In this document: positions 34,946 through 49,900 of the stretch, one piece after another
Layout: each line of letters begins with the position of its first letter
Numbering within the stretch: the first letter of the stretch is position 1
Origin: Phallusia mammillata
Taxonomy: Eukaryota; Chordata; Ascidiacea; Phlebobranchia; Ascidiidae
Assembly: GCA_003260075.1 (NCBI GenBank)
Contig: QLIY01000435.1
Location: forward strand, 1-64,000
Direction of reading: 5' to 3'
DNA length: 64,000 nucleotides
Translations under genes and position numbers: made by a program
The notes under the pieces: model-generated
What the model saw: the letters and a program-made list of their open reading frames with translations, nothing else
What the model was told of the DNA's origin: nothing
Database searches by the model: none

Positions 34946-37900
34946 TTACTTGCATGTAGGCGGTTCGACGGCCAACTGTCCACTTGAAAGACACAAATTT
35001 CTTTGTAGGCCAACAAGCTCGTATCCTTCATTGCAGGCAAACGTTATTAAGGCATTACTATTAACCACAGTTGTACCATTCGGCACGATGAATACGTTTT
35101 CTGCTAGTTCTGGTTCGCATGTGACCGACCCGGTTGCTGTTCCCTCTGTAAAAAATGTATAAATGCAATAAGAGCTTTGTCGGCGATACTTGAAAAATTT
35201 GCAATACAGTAAAGATGCGACAAATTTTAAATGCACCAAACTGGGAACAATTTGCGCTTTGAAGATTGCACAAGCTGTAATAGCTAATACGTTGGGTTGT
35301 TGCGCAGTTTTTTAAGTTTGAAATAGTTTCCACGTGTGCAATTTATCTAGTAGTTTCCTATTCGAAATAATTACTAAATAACTTGTTTCCATGTAGATTG
35401 TTAAATGTTTCTCAACAATCTTCCAATTTTACTTGAATTCCCCCCCCCCAGTAGTTTCCTATTCGAAATAATTACTAAATAACTTGTTTCCATGTAGGCA
35501 GCATGGATTGTTAAATGTTTCTCAACAATCTTCCAATTTTACTTGAATCCACACATAAATGCCTTGCCTCCGTATGGTTAACAGTACATATATGTTAAAG
35601 GTACTTACTGACGCATTTTGACTCCTCTCCTAATATTGTCCCATTCTCAAGACAATATCGCCTTCCAGTAGTATTAGCTGAAAGCTGATAGCCAGTCACA
35701 CATTCATAGGTTATGATTTCATTTGGCTGGTATTCTGTTCTGTCTTCAGGTAAAATCCTTGCGTTTGCCGGGGCCTCTGGTCTTTTGCAAGTCACAGTTT
35801 TTGGAGTTGTCGTTAGAACTGGGGATTTTGAGGGACTCACTGTCGAAAATGGAAAAGCATAAATTGTTGCATTAACTCATTGCCTTGATACAAAACATTA
35901 GTAACTCACTAGATTTGCATGTTTTATTCAGATTTGATTACAAAAACACACTAATCGTTGTTATTTTTGAAATCAAGAAGTGTGGACTGATGATAAGTTT
36001 AAACCCGTACCAGTATGGATGCCTTATCCCCCCCCCCACTAGATTTGCATGTTTTATTCAGATTTGATTACAAAAACACACTAATGGTTGTTATTTTTGA
36101 AATCAAGAAGTGTGGACTGATGATAAGTTTAAGCCCGTACCAGTATGGATGCCTTATTTTTTACTGACTTAAATCACTAAAACAGTTCTCCAACTATAAA
36201 TTGTTCATACTTACGATTGCAAACTGGCAAATCTCCGAAAACCATGCCACTCTCTTGACAGAAGCGCAGGCCACTGCTGAATGGAGCCAGTTCATATCCT
36301 TGCTTACATCTATAGGCGATAATCTGAAACGGCTTCCATTCGGTTTGGTCAGGCGGCACCAGCTGTGCGTTCGGTGGCACTTCAGGATTTTTGCATGTTG
36401 TTACATTTGACTTCTGTGCTTCTGTGTCAAGATATTTTAAATAGTGTAAGTGACTTTTAGAATCATTGTTAAGTTTTGATTTTATTCGACACCTATTCAA
36501 CCCATTTTGTCCCGAAGTACTTCCTTAATTTAACGATCTTCTTAGTTTACCCGCTCAATGGTACGTAACGATGCCATCTTGAACTGAACTATGTGAAGAT
36601 TGCGGCGGCGAAATAAATTAACCGAAACAAATAACAATATCTTCACATTTGGTAAACTTGAAAATTATTGCGAAACATACCTATACCCACTTTTGGGACC
36701 AGACACGAACGATTTTCGCTCATACAATCCTTTGCTGTATAACTAATATAAAACTTTTTCATTTACCGACGCAAGTGGGTGGATCAGCAGAAAACTGCCC
36801 ATTCGACTGGCAGAGGATGGATGCCGGTTGACGTGACGGTTCGAGTCCTGGTGGACATCCAAACTGCACGGTGTCTCCTGCTTCCCATGGCCCATTTTTA
36901 GGGTTTGAAATAAATATCAACGTGGGTAGGATGGGTGCTGGACAGAGCCTTGTTAAAGGCCCCTCTGTAAAGAATATTTGCTGTTTGGTCTTTCGCTTGA
37001 AAAATCATTTCTATTTTTTGACGGACTTTCTTGTAACGTTTAAGGTCTTCATGGTGTAAGTTTTTGTTGTTACAAAACGTGCCAGTGGCAACTTCAATAT
37101 TTTTTTGTCAAACTACCACTTTTTCGTTTCGTTCAATGCGCTGTGTTTTCTATCACGTAAAAATGATGCCTAAAGTACCGATGCTACTTGGTATCCCCCT
37201 GTTTTCGGAATACTGCTATTTGACTTACTGGTGCAAATTGGAACATTGCCGTTAAATTGTTCGGTTGCAAGACAAACCAAGCTTTCTGGTCCAACTAGGT
37301 TGTAGTTCGCGTCACAGTTGAACAGGATTCTTTCACCCACTGGCCAAAAGCTTTTGTTTGCTTCGTCTATTCTGAGAAGAATTTGGCCATTGTCTGGTGG
37401 TAAAGGTCTTCGGCATCCTTGTTGTACAACTGCAAATATAAAAGATTAGAAAGCAATTTTATGTGTTGTTTAACCTATAAAGCAAACAACATCAGTAAGC
37501 ATATGTGTAAAATGAGAAAAACAATCGCTTTTTACGGTCAAAGTCATGTAGTTTGTATTGCAGGGCAATGAAAAGCAGAAATCAGGTGTGTAACATATTG
37601 CTTAATGCACGACAAACTGCAATGAACAATTTAAGCTGCCCACTTCCGATCTGAGTTTATTGACACTATATACTGTATGAGGAATTTTCTTACTTTCACA
37701 ACTTGCTGAGAGCTGACTGAATGTTCCATCAGCTTGACAGTTAATCATCGCACTCCCGACTAAACGGTATCCAGCTGCACACTCTAATCTTGCGACTTGT
37801 CCCACAGTAAAAACCGTTGCCTCTCTCAATAGTCGTAAGTTTGCTGGCAATAGCGGATTTGAACAAGTGATCTGACGACCTGAAATAGGCAAATAACAAA

Positions 37901-40900
37901 ATAAATAGAGGGAGTTTAACGGACTCTAAGTTTCCGAGATGTTGGTTTAATTTATCTGCGCTTTAGTGCTGCAAATCTTATATTTATGCTCGACCAAGGC
38001 ATTTTTGTCCGCATCTTGATTTGGACCGTTGGATTTTCTGAAGTCTGCACACTAACCTGTGCATATGGGGAAGGTGTCCGAATACTGTCCATTGGTCATA
38101 CATCTAATAATAGGGTTGCCGATAAGTTGAAGTCCAAGGGTACAGGAATACTGAACAACATCTCCTGGAGAACGTAGCTGCTCGACTGTGCCGTTAATGG
38201 TTGCTCCGAATTGCACCACGGGAGGAGGACACTTCTGTGACACTTAAAACAATAAAATAGTATTAGGTTCAACCCACTGCTAAAATTTATCCGACCTAGA
38301 GGTTTACTTTCTTGTTATGACTTGTTGACTACGCAAGTTGACCTGATAAATATGTTGTATAAAGACTGTTTAATCTATAAATTATGATTTTTGCAATGTT
38401 GCATTTAGTATGTCGGTAGAAAATTCATGTTCTCACGATAGCCGATTTAAATAGATATCGTGTTATTCGAACTAACCAACACTCCAAACCCCCCCCCCCC
38501 CTAGTATGTCGGTAGAAAATTCATGTTCTCACGATAGCCGATTTAAATAAATATCGTGTTATTCGAACTAACCAACACTCCAAACCCGTTGGTTGCAAAA
38601 ACGTGTAGACAAGTTCTGGTGGAGTATTATGCTGATATTAATGCTGCGGCATGCAAACACCATATCAGTCGAATCACACAAATAAGTTTTCTTTTCTCAA
38701 AACATTTGAAAGTTTATGGTTGCTTATCCCTCCCAGACTTAAATTTTCCCGCTTTGAAAACTGTAACAAAGTTCATGGCAATTTCGGTCTGCGCAGAGTT
38801 TAAGTTTTCTTTTCTCGAAACATTTGAAAGTTTATGGTTGCTTATCCCCCCCACACTTAAATTTTCCCGCTTTGAAAACTGTAACAAAGTTCATGACAAA
38901 TTCGGTCTGCGCAGAGTTTTGTTTTCACATGCAAGGCGTACCATTAAATTTTATCACCTACTTGTGCATACGGGAGGGTCGCTTCCGTATTGTCCGTTGT
39001 TGAGGCAGACAATTTGTGCAATTCCGGTCAAATTATATCCACTGTCACATATGTAGGTGACGCGATCGCCCGCTCTCCATTGTGTTCGGACTTCCACTAT
39101 TCTTCCATTGGTTGGTGGACTGGGAGGTGGACATGTTGGTATTTCCACTGTAGTAGCTGAAACGTGAAACCCACTGGGCAAAATGCAACGTCAAGAGCTG
39201 GGGTCTCTAGTGGTTTTCAACGGATAACAATGAATTCTATAAGCGCATGTGTTTAAGTTTCAAGCTGTTAGAGTTACCACATGTTCATGCAAAACCTAGC
39301 ATCTGATTTCTGTTATCCCAGCAAGGCAGATTTCTTAAATATTTTCCCAATTTTAATGGAGAATCCGGAATGACTGATAATAACTTTGGTGTGAGGCCTC
39401 CAAGTCCCCGATGGATAATATTTTATAAAAGGCAGTGGAAACTATCTAAGCCTGCAGCACTCCTAATATAAGTGCCACTTTGTACAGGTGAAACTAGACC
39501 GCATCGATTTTGATGGGTTTTGTCATTTCAAGTTTGCACTATTTTTGTTTGAACCATATACAAGCCAGTCGTGTTAAACAAGCGAAGGACATTTCTGCTA
39601 GCTTAAGTACCTGTGCATCTTGGATCGTGCTTGGAAAACAATCCATTAGAAAGGCAGGTTGCTCGAGCTACCCCTGATAACGTGTATCCCGTCTGGCAGG
39701 AAAAGGTCACCTCTTCGTTGACATTCCATTCAGTCTGCCCCAATGGTAGAGAATTTCCATTTCGCGGAGTGGATGGATTGGTGCACTTGTTTGCTAGAAT
39801 ATGTAGCATGAACGTGTATTGCAATTTTCTGTAATGTGAGCAGGTATTTTGGTAGTAATGTGAAAACAGTAACACCTACAGCTTGATTTGTTTTACATCC
39901 TCGGAAGGTTTTTGAGTGATCAGAAAGTTAGTTAAACAAAGGATTCTATAATGGTTCAGCTTGTCATGCAAGGTTTTATAGCCTATGCCTTGTCGTATGG
40001 GAATGGTTTGGCGACAGACTTGAATCAGTATAACGCCTCTAATACGCCTGATGTGCTTTGATTTCTAGCGTTATAATGCGAAATACGTGGCATAATATGC
40101 AGACAGCACACCATACGCTCTTACCGACACACATGTTTCTGATGTTTTCAAACGTCCCGTCACTTCGACATTGGAAGGACGATGGTCCGATCAGCCGGTA
40201 TCCCTCTACGCACGTAACCTCGACCACTTGTCCCTCTGTAAACACCTTTCCACCGCCGCCTACTACACGGCCGTTGATGGGCGTTGGTGGGTTAATGCAA
40301 GTCACATCAGCAGCAATTCCCCCATCATGAAAATCTCCTGCAGCAATGTAATTTATCAGGTAACCCAAATTCTAAAGTTGATGGCAAAACTTTTTAAACC
40401 GTCGGCAAGCGGTCACTGCATATCATATGTAGCAAACTTACGTATGCAGTAAGGAAAAGGTGAGGTGTAGTTTCCATCTGACAAGCAGGTTAGGAATGCT
40501 TGGCCGACGAGTTGGTAACCATCCAAACAAGTGTAGGCAACGACATCTCCGGTATTGCGACGTTCGAACTGCGAACCATTAATCATTCCTCCTTCTGGAA
40601 TAACTGGCCGACAACATTGCATCATATCTGTAGAAATAGGTTTATGGAAAACGAGCATGAACCTCTGACAATGTACATCACTTTTTGGCCCAAACCCACA
40701 AAGGCACACTGATCTGCAATTGAACTTGGATAATATATAATTTTACCCCGGATTTGGACCTGGACTTGGGTTTTTTACGGAGCATATCAAAATCCGGCTA
40801 CATTTAGTTTATTTCTTTTGTTTTGGCATAAGTTATCTGCTGCGAGTGTTTTATTTTCGTACAAAAGGCGTAAAATTAAATAAGTTCCTGGTTTTGGGTA

Positions 40901-43900
40901 ACTGATACGAAGTGGCCCAATGTTGATTGAAACGAAATATTTCGTCAGACTCCAATTAGGCCTTGGATTTGTATTGATAAATGATCTATACTGGCGAATG
41001 AGCACCAAGGATAAATTAAACCCGTGTATGTGTTTACGTGGATAGCTTTAACGTAGATTTGGGAAACCAAACAAGAATATGGCGATAATAATTTGCGCCG
41101 GACGGTGTTGCAATTTTATACATATTAGGCAAATTCTTCGTACATGTACAAATAGGTGTCGGGCTGCTGAACTGTCCATCTCTTTGGCACACCGCTTCAC
41201 TTGCTCCGTTTATTGTAAACCCGAAGTTGCAGGCATATCTTATTCGCTGACCAACACTCCATTCGACATTCTGACCCACGATTCTTCCGTTGAGTGGGTT
41301 CACAGGCGGAACGCAAAGGACCCTTTGTGATCGCATTGATATCTCTTCTAAAAAGTAAATTGTGTTAGTAAAAGAAAACAATCTTGTCAAAGCAAATCGG
41401 TCCGGCAACTCAAAGCACAATCGGTCCCTGCTTAAAAAAAGTTGTCTGGTCAAAGTCTGACGTGTACCTGCGCTGTTGTGTCTATTTTAACGGTCCTTAC
41501 TTCCAGCTTTTTATGAACACGTTAGACGTAGAACCTTTGTTCTTCGAAGTTTCGACCAAAATAGTCGGCGTGCTGAGGCCTGATTTAGCGACCCGAAAAT
41601 ACCATGTTTACTATGCGGTTACCGATACAGGTGGTGTTGTGCGTTGAGAAAAATCCGAAAGAAAGACAAGTTGCCGAGTTTCCGCCTTGCAACACGAACC
41701 CTTCGTCGCATCCGAATGTTACAACTTCGTTAACATTCCACGCAATCTTTCCAAACGGTCGTGCGAAGCCAAACACCGGTGGTTTGGGGTCGACACATTG
41801 AATAACTCCTGTACAAAAATAACATTATCTGTGTCATTAGCGGTACTTGCGTCCTAAAGAAACTTGCACAGCTTCAAGTAAAGACAAATTTTGTGCGCCT
41901 TTGGCACTTTTTCAATATTTGATAGTTTTCCTAGGTGAAAAAGATTTGCAAGATAAGTTTAATTAATGGTTAAACAGCGTAAAAGTATGTCAGAATAAAA
42001 GTTGACAAAATGTACGTTTATTTACGGTGATCACTTAAACATGTATAATGGCGATTGCTAATACCATAGTATAGTTTATAAGGGTAGACTTACTACTGCA
42101 CATAGGTGGTGGGTTACTGAAAAGTCCGTTGTTGCGACAAAAGGCCACACTACTTCCCCGCATCTCATATCCAGAGTTACAGAAGTAGGAAATGCTATCT
42201 CCCTCCCTCCATTCGTCACCCTGTTGCGAAATTCCTCCGTTTATTGGCGACGTAGGCTTCGCACACCTTGCCCTGTTTGCTAAAATAAAATATCTGACCG
42301 TGATACTCATGTTTTTGACTTTCCTACAAAATAGCAAGCGGATTTGCATTCTAAACTAACTAGAATGAAACCTGTTAAGATGAACATAAATAACTGGGAT
42401 CAGCACTGAAGCGTCTATGCAGACCAGCGATTATACGGCACACTCATATATAAATCACAGTACGCCAGACCCATTGAAGGCGCCATATCGAATGGATTTG
42501 GCTAGCAATGTACCTATAGGTACAACCTTATTTACCTATAGGTGTTTATAAATGCCGTACACTAGTTACGAAACACGCTAACTTTTATTCCTATTGGAAC
42601 AGCGCTATATTTGGTTATCTTTGATTGTGGTGTGAACACTACTTAAAAAACATTGGGTATCAGTTTTACCTATGCACGAAGCAGTGTGTGCTGAAAAGTA
42701 GCCATTCCTCAGGCATGTTGCTGTGCTGACACCCTGAAAGGTGAATCCATCGTTGCAAACAAAACCTACAACATCCGTTACTCTCCACACGGTTTGGTTT
42801 AGTGGCAGGATGTAGCCATTGTCCGGTGTTACAGGCGGGATGCAACGAGTCACTCCTGAAAACAGCAGCGCATACTTTATTGAATTGTGTTAAACGGTGC
42901 CATTGGAATTGTGCACAGTTTGAGGGAAAATTGTCGGTTCTCACAATTGTGCGGTAGCGACGATCTAGTGACTCAAAACACTAATTGGTTTTAAACGCTT
43001 TTAGCATCGCTGTATTGCGAGAAATTATTAAATAGAGGCATGGATCTTGTGTAAATAGGTTAAACAACCCCCCCCCCGTAGCGACGATCTAGTGACTCAA
43101 AACACTAATTGGTTTTAAACGCTTTCAGCATCGCTGTATTGCGAGAAATTATTAAATAGTGGCATGGATCTTGTGTAAATAGGTTAAACAGCATTGATAA
43201 TGTGAAATCAGGTTTGTTAGTGGAGATTTGAGCTTGTGTGTGCAATTGTTTATTGGTAGTTATTAAAAAAATGCTTACTGCTGCAGAGTGGTGTTCTTTG
43301 ATCAAATTGTCCGTTGTTTTGACAAACGGCCATAGGGCTTCCCGTCATCTCATAGCCAGGGTTGCACGTGTAGGTTAAGCTGTCGCCTTCTAACCATTGG
43401 ACTCTAAGCTCCGTGATTCTTCCATTAATTGGTGCCCGAGGTCGAGCACAAGTTGAGGTAATCGCTACAATGTAGAGGAATAAGGTTAAAATTCGTTGCG
43501 ATATCTTGATGATAATAACGTTACCTTTGCATTCTGCGCTGTGTGACGTAAAGAATCCAGAAGAGAGGCAAGTGGCAATGCTGATGCCCTGAAAACGGTA
43601 ACCACGTATACAATCGAATGCCACAACCTCGTTCACACCCCAGTCGGATTGGTTCAGTGGCAGAATGAAGCCGTTTTCGGGTGCAGTCGGCCTTGCACAC
43701 CGAACTGCAGGGATTGGAAACAGATGTTTAAGATGTTGGAACGGTTGAAGAAATGTAACAAATTAAGGTCTGACAACAGTTTTGATTTAAGTTAATCCAA
43801 TACTATTCTGTTTTTTAGCCTACACGCATTCACTGATTCGTAAGTCACGAAGGCAATTGGTTTGGTACATTTTGCAATTGGGTTTTGGCATGTGGGGAAA

Positions 43901-46900
43901 ATTCACCAGTCGACACTATTGCCAAGAAGTAAATTGTAGAGCGAAATCAGAAGACTTTGAAGATATGAACAGCATATTTAACTTTGTTTTAGTTTGGCGA
44001 AAAATACATTTCAATTGGATACTTACTACTGCATATGGGAGGCGGGTTGTCAAACTGTCCATTGTTCTGGCAAAATGACTCGCTGCTGCCGCTCATCACA
44101 TATCCAGCATTGCAGGAATATGTTATTTGTTGTCCCGGCGTCCACTGGACTCTCTGTTCCAAAATTCGGCCATTGATTGGGACAGGTGGGCGCGCACAAA
44201 TTGGTGCCATTTCTAAGTGAAAGAGAATTTTTGGCGGGTGTATTTGATAACGTTTTTTGACCACCTTTGCACAGGAAAAACAATACATCTATCACCTCTA
44301 TATACTTTTACTATATTTCTCTCACTACAAACCCAATTCTAATTTCGCACATTTTTGCATGTGCTAGCCCCTATTAACTTATATATCGAGCATCTAGGAT
44401 TTTAGGATCAATAGTTAACTCAGAGTTGAGTTGTAAGAGTTGTAAGTTGGGCCTGGCTTTTCAGTTCGGGTTCGGCCAGGGTTTTAGACATGTACTTTCG
44501 GGTTCGGACCTCGATTTCTGGTCCGCCTACAACTCCGCTGCAAATTGCCTATTTTCATGAACATTATGATTTACATATTATACCTGCGCAAAAAGTAGTA
44601 TGTGGCGAAAATAATCCGGTACTGAGGCACCTCGCAGTCCTTACGCCTTGAAAGTTGAACCCAGGATTGCAAGCGAACGACACAACCTCATTAATTCGCC
44701 AAACAGTTGTGTTTCGGGGTATCGTGTAGCCATTCCTTGGTGTTTTGGGGTCGGTGCATAAAATTATTCCTGAAAAAATATATTTTACCTAAACAGCACA
44801 AGAGGATGCATATTGCACACTTTTCCAAATACACTCTTTACTTTTGGTGAACTCATTGAAAATGTAAAGTTTTTTGGTTAAATGCACAGAATTTTGTTCT
44901 GTGTTTTTGAGTTTTATCTGATATGTAACGTAATATATATGTTTGTCATGAAACAAGAGCACGTTTTAACAAAACATGTTCCTTCCTACGCCTGCATATG
45001 GGCGGTCGGTTGTCAAACTGTCCGTTGTTCTGACAAGTCGACGAAATTCTTCCAATCAGCTCGAATCCATCATTACAGGTGTAAGTTACTTGAGTTCCAA
45101 CTGGCCACTGTAAAAGGCTAATAACAATCCGACCGTTGACTGGAGCTGTTGGGTTGCTGCAGGTTGCTGCTGCAAGTTTTAAGATTAATTAAAGTTTCAA
45201 TTCAAATTTCGAAACCAAAAACCACCAGTTTCCACTTCCACTAAGCATTTAATTTGCTTCCAATTGTCTCAATTCATTCTCTAAACTGAAGCATGGATAA
45301 TTTTCTTGATGTGGTAATTTGTTTGACTTTGTAGTCAGTCTGTTGAGTTGCGGTTTCAGTTTGTTATAACTATAATTCGAGTATCATTTGTTTATCTCTC
45401 GATGTAAAGAAGGAAATAATACAAGTTTAACACAACAAAAACTAAGAAATTACAGTAATCCTGACCTGCAATGACAATAATTTTATGTTGTTGATTGTTG
45501 TTATTAACGGTTTTTGTTTAGACATATATTTAACTTTAATGCTGCTTTGTATTACTCTGCCACTGCTGCGTTTTGCCAAAACAATGGGGACTTACCAATA
45601 CACGCTGGAGGAACGCTACTGAACTGTCCGTTACTCAAGCAAACTGCATTGCTGCTGCCCCCCAAAGTAAAACCATTGTTGCACATATAGACGATCTCTT
45701 CGTCTGCCTGCCACAAGATCTTCTCTCCCATTATTCCACCATTAGCCGGTTCCACAGGTCGTTCGCAAGCTGATACCACTGTTGGTTGTATTGATGACGT
45801 TAAAAGTATATTATGACAAGAACATGCTGGTTGATTTTTTTAATCAACCACACAGGCTATGTTTCCAAGCCCTTGTCGTCAGTTATGCTTTTGTTTTAGA
45901 AAACTTATAATACTTTGAATGACGAACAGGTGCGTTTTAAACTAGATATAGTGTTTCTCTTCTGGTCATTCCTACCTGCACAAGATGGATTTTGTGTTGA
46001 AAATGATCCATTCCCTAAACATGTGGCACTTTCGAAACCCAGCAAGGTAAATCCGTCGTTGCAGACAAAGTTCACAACTTCTCCCACTCCCCACTCATTC
46101 TGACCGAGTGGTAAGGTTCTGCCATCCAATAGTGGTGTAATAGTACAAGTAACTCCTGTTTAAAAAACGTTTGATAAGTTATTTTTGGTTAGAAATACCA
46201 TATTTTTATCACCAGAAAGGTGCCAGATTTTTGATGAAAAATGTCAACGACTACTTATGGGATCAAAGAAAATAAAACCTTATGATATTTGAATTTAACA
46301 CTTTCTGAACATTTTTTTATGATTAAAATGCCCAATACCTCATACTTTCAGGTTTTGTGATAAAAAATGGTTCATCAAAAAAAATGGTTTTATTTGCACT
46401 TTTACGCATATTTTGGAGGTTCGTTTCCGGATTTGTGTTGCAAATACTCGGTTTCCTCGGTATAAGAACTTACTATTACACAATGGTGCTAGGCTGTTGA
46501 ATTGTCCGTTGCTCTGGCAAACCACCACGCTGTCTCCATTCATCACAAATCCACTGTTACATGTAAATGTCAATCTCTCTCCTTGTCCCCATTGCAAGCG
46601 TTGTTCACTTATTCCTCCATTCATTGGCGCCGCAGGTCGACTGCACGTGACGGCTATGGCTAAAAGGATTTGAACGTAATCACATTCAATGTTTTGTTGT
46701 TTATATCTACTGTTGTGCAAGTATGTTACTGTTAGTTAACCGGCTGTTAGTAAAGTATGGTGGCTGTTAGTAAAGTATTAGTATATGTTACTCTTAGTAA
46801 AGTATGGTGAAACGATTTTTTTCAATGCAACCTTTTGTGTGTTTTCACAAAAGACGCTTTTTTGTTTTTGCATTTGTTCACATTTTAATACTTTTTTTAA

Positions 46901-49900
46901 CTCTTTGTTCTATGATCTTACCTCTACAACTGGGATTGTGTGATGTAAATATTCCGGTACTCAGACATCTTGCGCTACTTGAACCAGTCAAAGAAAACCC
47001 AGGGTTACAAGTAAAGTTTACAATTTCGTTCAAACTCCAAACAGTTTTTTCTCGAGGCCAAGAAATTCCGTTCAAGGGTGTCGATGGATTTGTGCATTGC
47101 ACTACTGTGGGTAAACATAACGATTGTTGTTTGATTTCGTTATGATCGTATGCAATCCTAACTAAATGCAGAAATTTGTCATGATTTCTTATGATTTATT
47201 TATGGCATCTGACAAAATAGTTGCTTTTTTGTAAAAAAGTACTCACTATTACACATGGGAGCCATATTGCTAAATTGTCCGTTGCTTTGGCAAACCGCTA
47301 CACTGTTTCCGCGCATTACAAATCCGCTGTTGCATGTAAAAGTCAATCTTTCTCCTATACGCCATTGTAAGCGTTGTTCAGTTATTCCTCCATTGATTGG
47401 CGCCGCAGGTCGATTGCACGTGATTGCTATGATTAGAAAAAGTAAATACATTAACTGTATTATTATTACTTGGCTCCTTAATTGTTGTACAAGGATGTTG
47501 TCAAATACTATACGTGAACAAGACCTTTTTTGTATGTCTACAAATAGACGCATTTTATTTGATTTCCTTGCTCACACTTTTAAACTCTTTGATTTTTGAT
47601 CTCACCTGTACAACTGGGATTGTGTGATGTAAATATTCCGGTACTCAGACATCTTGCGCTACTTGAACCAGTCAAAGAAAACCCAGGGTTGCAAGTAAAG
47701 TTTACAATCTCGTTCAAACTCCAAACAGTCTTTCCTCGAGGCCATGATATTCCATTTACAGGAGTGGATGGATTTGTACATTGTACGACTGTGTGTGAAC
47801 AAAACCTTTGTTGTTTTGTTTAAATGTAAAACGTTAAATGACAAGCCGTCTAATTAGACTAATAATTATAATATTTACGATTTTTTAACGTATGATTATA
47901 TCAAACTCAACTCAACTATGGTGATTTGAAAGTCTGTGTCATATATGCTGAATGATCAGTGCATCGTTTACCTTTAAGACTTTCGGTTTGTACTTACTGT
48001 TGCACATGGGTGCTAGGCTGCTGAACTGTCCGTTTCCAAGGCAAACTGTCACACTGTTTCCAGTCATCGTAAATCCACTGTTACATGTAAACGTCAAACT
48101 TTCTCCTACTTGCCATTGTAAGCGTCGTTCAGTTATTCCTCCATTGATAGGCGCAGCTGGTCGATTGCAGGATATCGATATAGCTAGAAAATATTTTGAA
48201 GGAATTAACAGAAGTGTGATAAATAATACTACTATTTATAATACATGTCAAATGCATTAATTACAAACGCTTGTGTGATCAAACGTCTTGTTTGACCCCA
48301 CCGCTTTAAAACTGTATCTATTTTCAAACCTGTGCAACTGGGATTGTGTGATGTGAAGAATCCAGTATTTTGACATCTTGCGCTACTCGATCCGGTCAAA
48401 CTAAACCCGACGTTGCAAGTAAAGTTTACAATTTCGTTCAAACTCCAAACAGTCTTTCCTCGAGGCCATGATATTCCATTTACAGGAGTGGATGGATTTG
48501 TACATTGTACTACTGTTTGCAAAAAACTTTGTTGTTTCCTTAAATTGCAAACGCTTGACTATGGAACTGTATGATAAACCAGTTACTGTGTTGTTGATAA
48601 ATTTCCAACACTTCGTTGACTAAAAGAATCGCGTCTATTGAATGTAGCCTGATCTTGAACTGAATCACGAAACGCATTTTATCAGCTTGTCATAACACTT
48701 TACTCACAAAAACGACTAGTTTGTTTACTTTTATTTTAAACAGTAACTTACTGTTGCACATGGGTGCCATGCTACTGAACTGTCCGTTGTTCAGGCAAAC
48801 TGCAACACTGTTTCCAGTCATTACAAATCCTATGTTGCATGTAAACGTTAAACTTTCTCCCACTTGCCATTGCGAGCGTTGTTCAGATATCTGTCCATTG
48901 ATGGGAGCCTCAGGACGGTTGCAGGTTGCAGTTATGACTAGAAAAGATATTTGGATGGATCAAAGATTACTGTAGTCCATGATGCTGCTTAGTTGATGCG
49001 TGTTACATTATTTGGGAAATTCTAACAATCCGTCAAGCAACGTTATAAAGTTACAAAAATATACCGTTTGGTGGGTTAAATTGAATATTTGTGTTAAACT
49101 ATTTAACTATGATCTCACCTATACATCTAGGATTGTGTGGTGTGAATAATCCAGTACTCAGACATCTGGCATTATTCAAACCAGTTAAAGTAAACCCGGC
49201 ATTGCAAGTGAAGTTCACAATTTCGTTTATATTCCACACAGTTTTTCCTCGAGGCCATGAAATTCCATTTGATGGAGTGGATGGATTTGTACATTGCACT
49301 TGTCCTGTTGGTAAACGATGCATTAACCAAAAGCATCCTTAATTCGTATGCCTGCTGATACAGGCAGGTTTTCTTGTTTCTACTTCTCGATAATGTATTG
49401 GCAAATACTTACTATTACACAATGGCGCTGGGCTGCTGAACTGTCCGTTGTTCTGGCAAACTACAACACTGTTTCCATTTATTACAAATCCACTGTTGCA
49501 TGTAAAAGTCAATCTTTCTCCTATTCGCCATTGCAAGCGTTGTTCAGTTATTCCTCCATTAATTGGCGCCACAGGTCGATTGCAGGTTACAAATATCGCT
49601 GCTATTAAGACATGATATTGTAAGACAAATTTAATTGTACACTTAATTTTAAAACTGTACAGAAATATTGCCATTTGTTTGCCTCTAACTTCTTTAAACG
49701 TTTTAAATTTATACTACGTTCTCACCTGTACATATAGGGTTATGCGATGTAAATAATCCGGTATTCAGACATCTTGCACTACTGGAACCAACTAAGGTAA
49801 ACCCGGCATTGCAAGTAAAGTTCACAATTTCGTTGAAACCCCAAACAGACTTTCCTCGAGGCCATGAAGTTCCATTCAATGGTGTGGAAGGATTTGTGCA

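Larger units (their letters stand above)
34946..40627 (-). other. gene F carboxy-terminal CCP block
   Basis: Exons 40442-40627, 40125-40337, 39611-39793, 38962-39156, 38057-38242, 37694-37879, 37229-37429, 36767-36964, 36215-36421, 35609-35839, 34946-35145. These are more diverse than the amplified block. The exon at 36767 has a long lead and the pattern FGCPPGLEPS, QFSADPPTC; a dead relative lies in gene D (62515-62701). The exons at 36215 and 34946 match the last two exons of gene D, so D looks like a duplicate of this end of the gene. Confidence 0.75.
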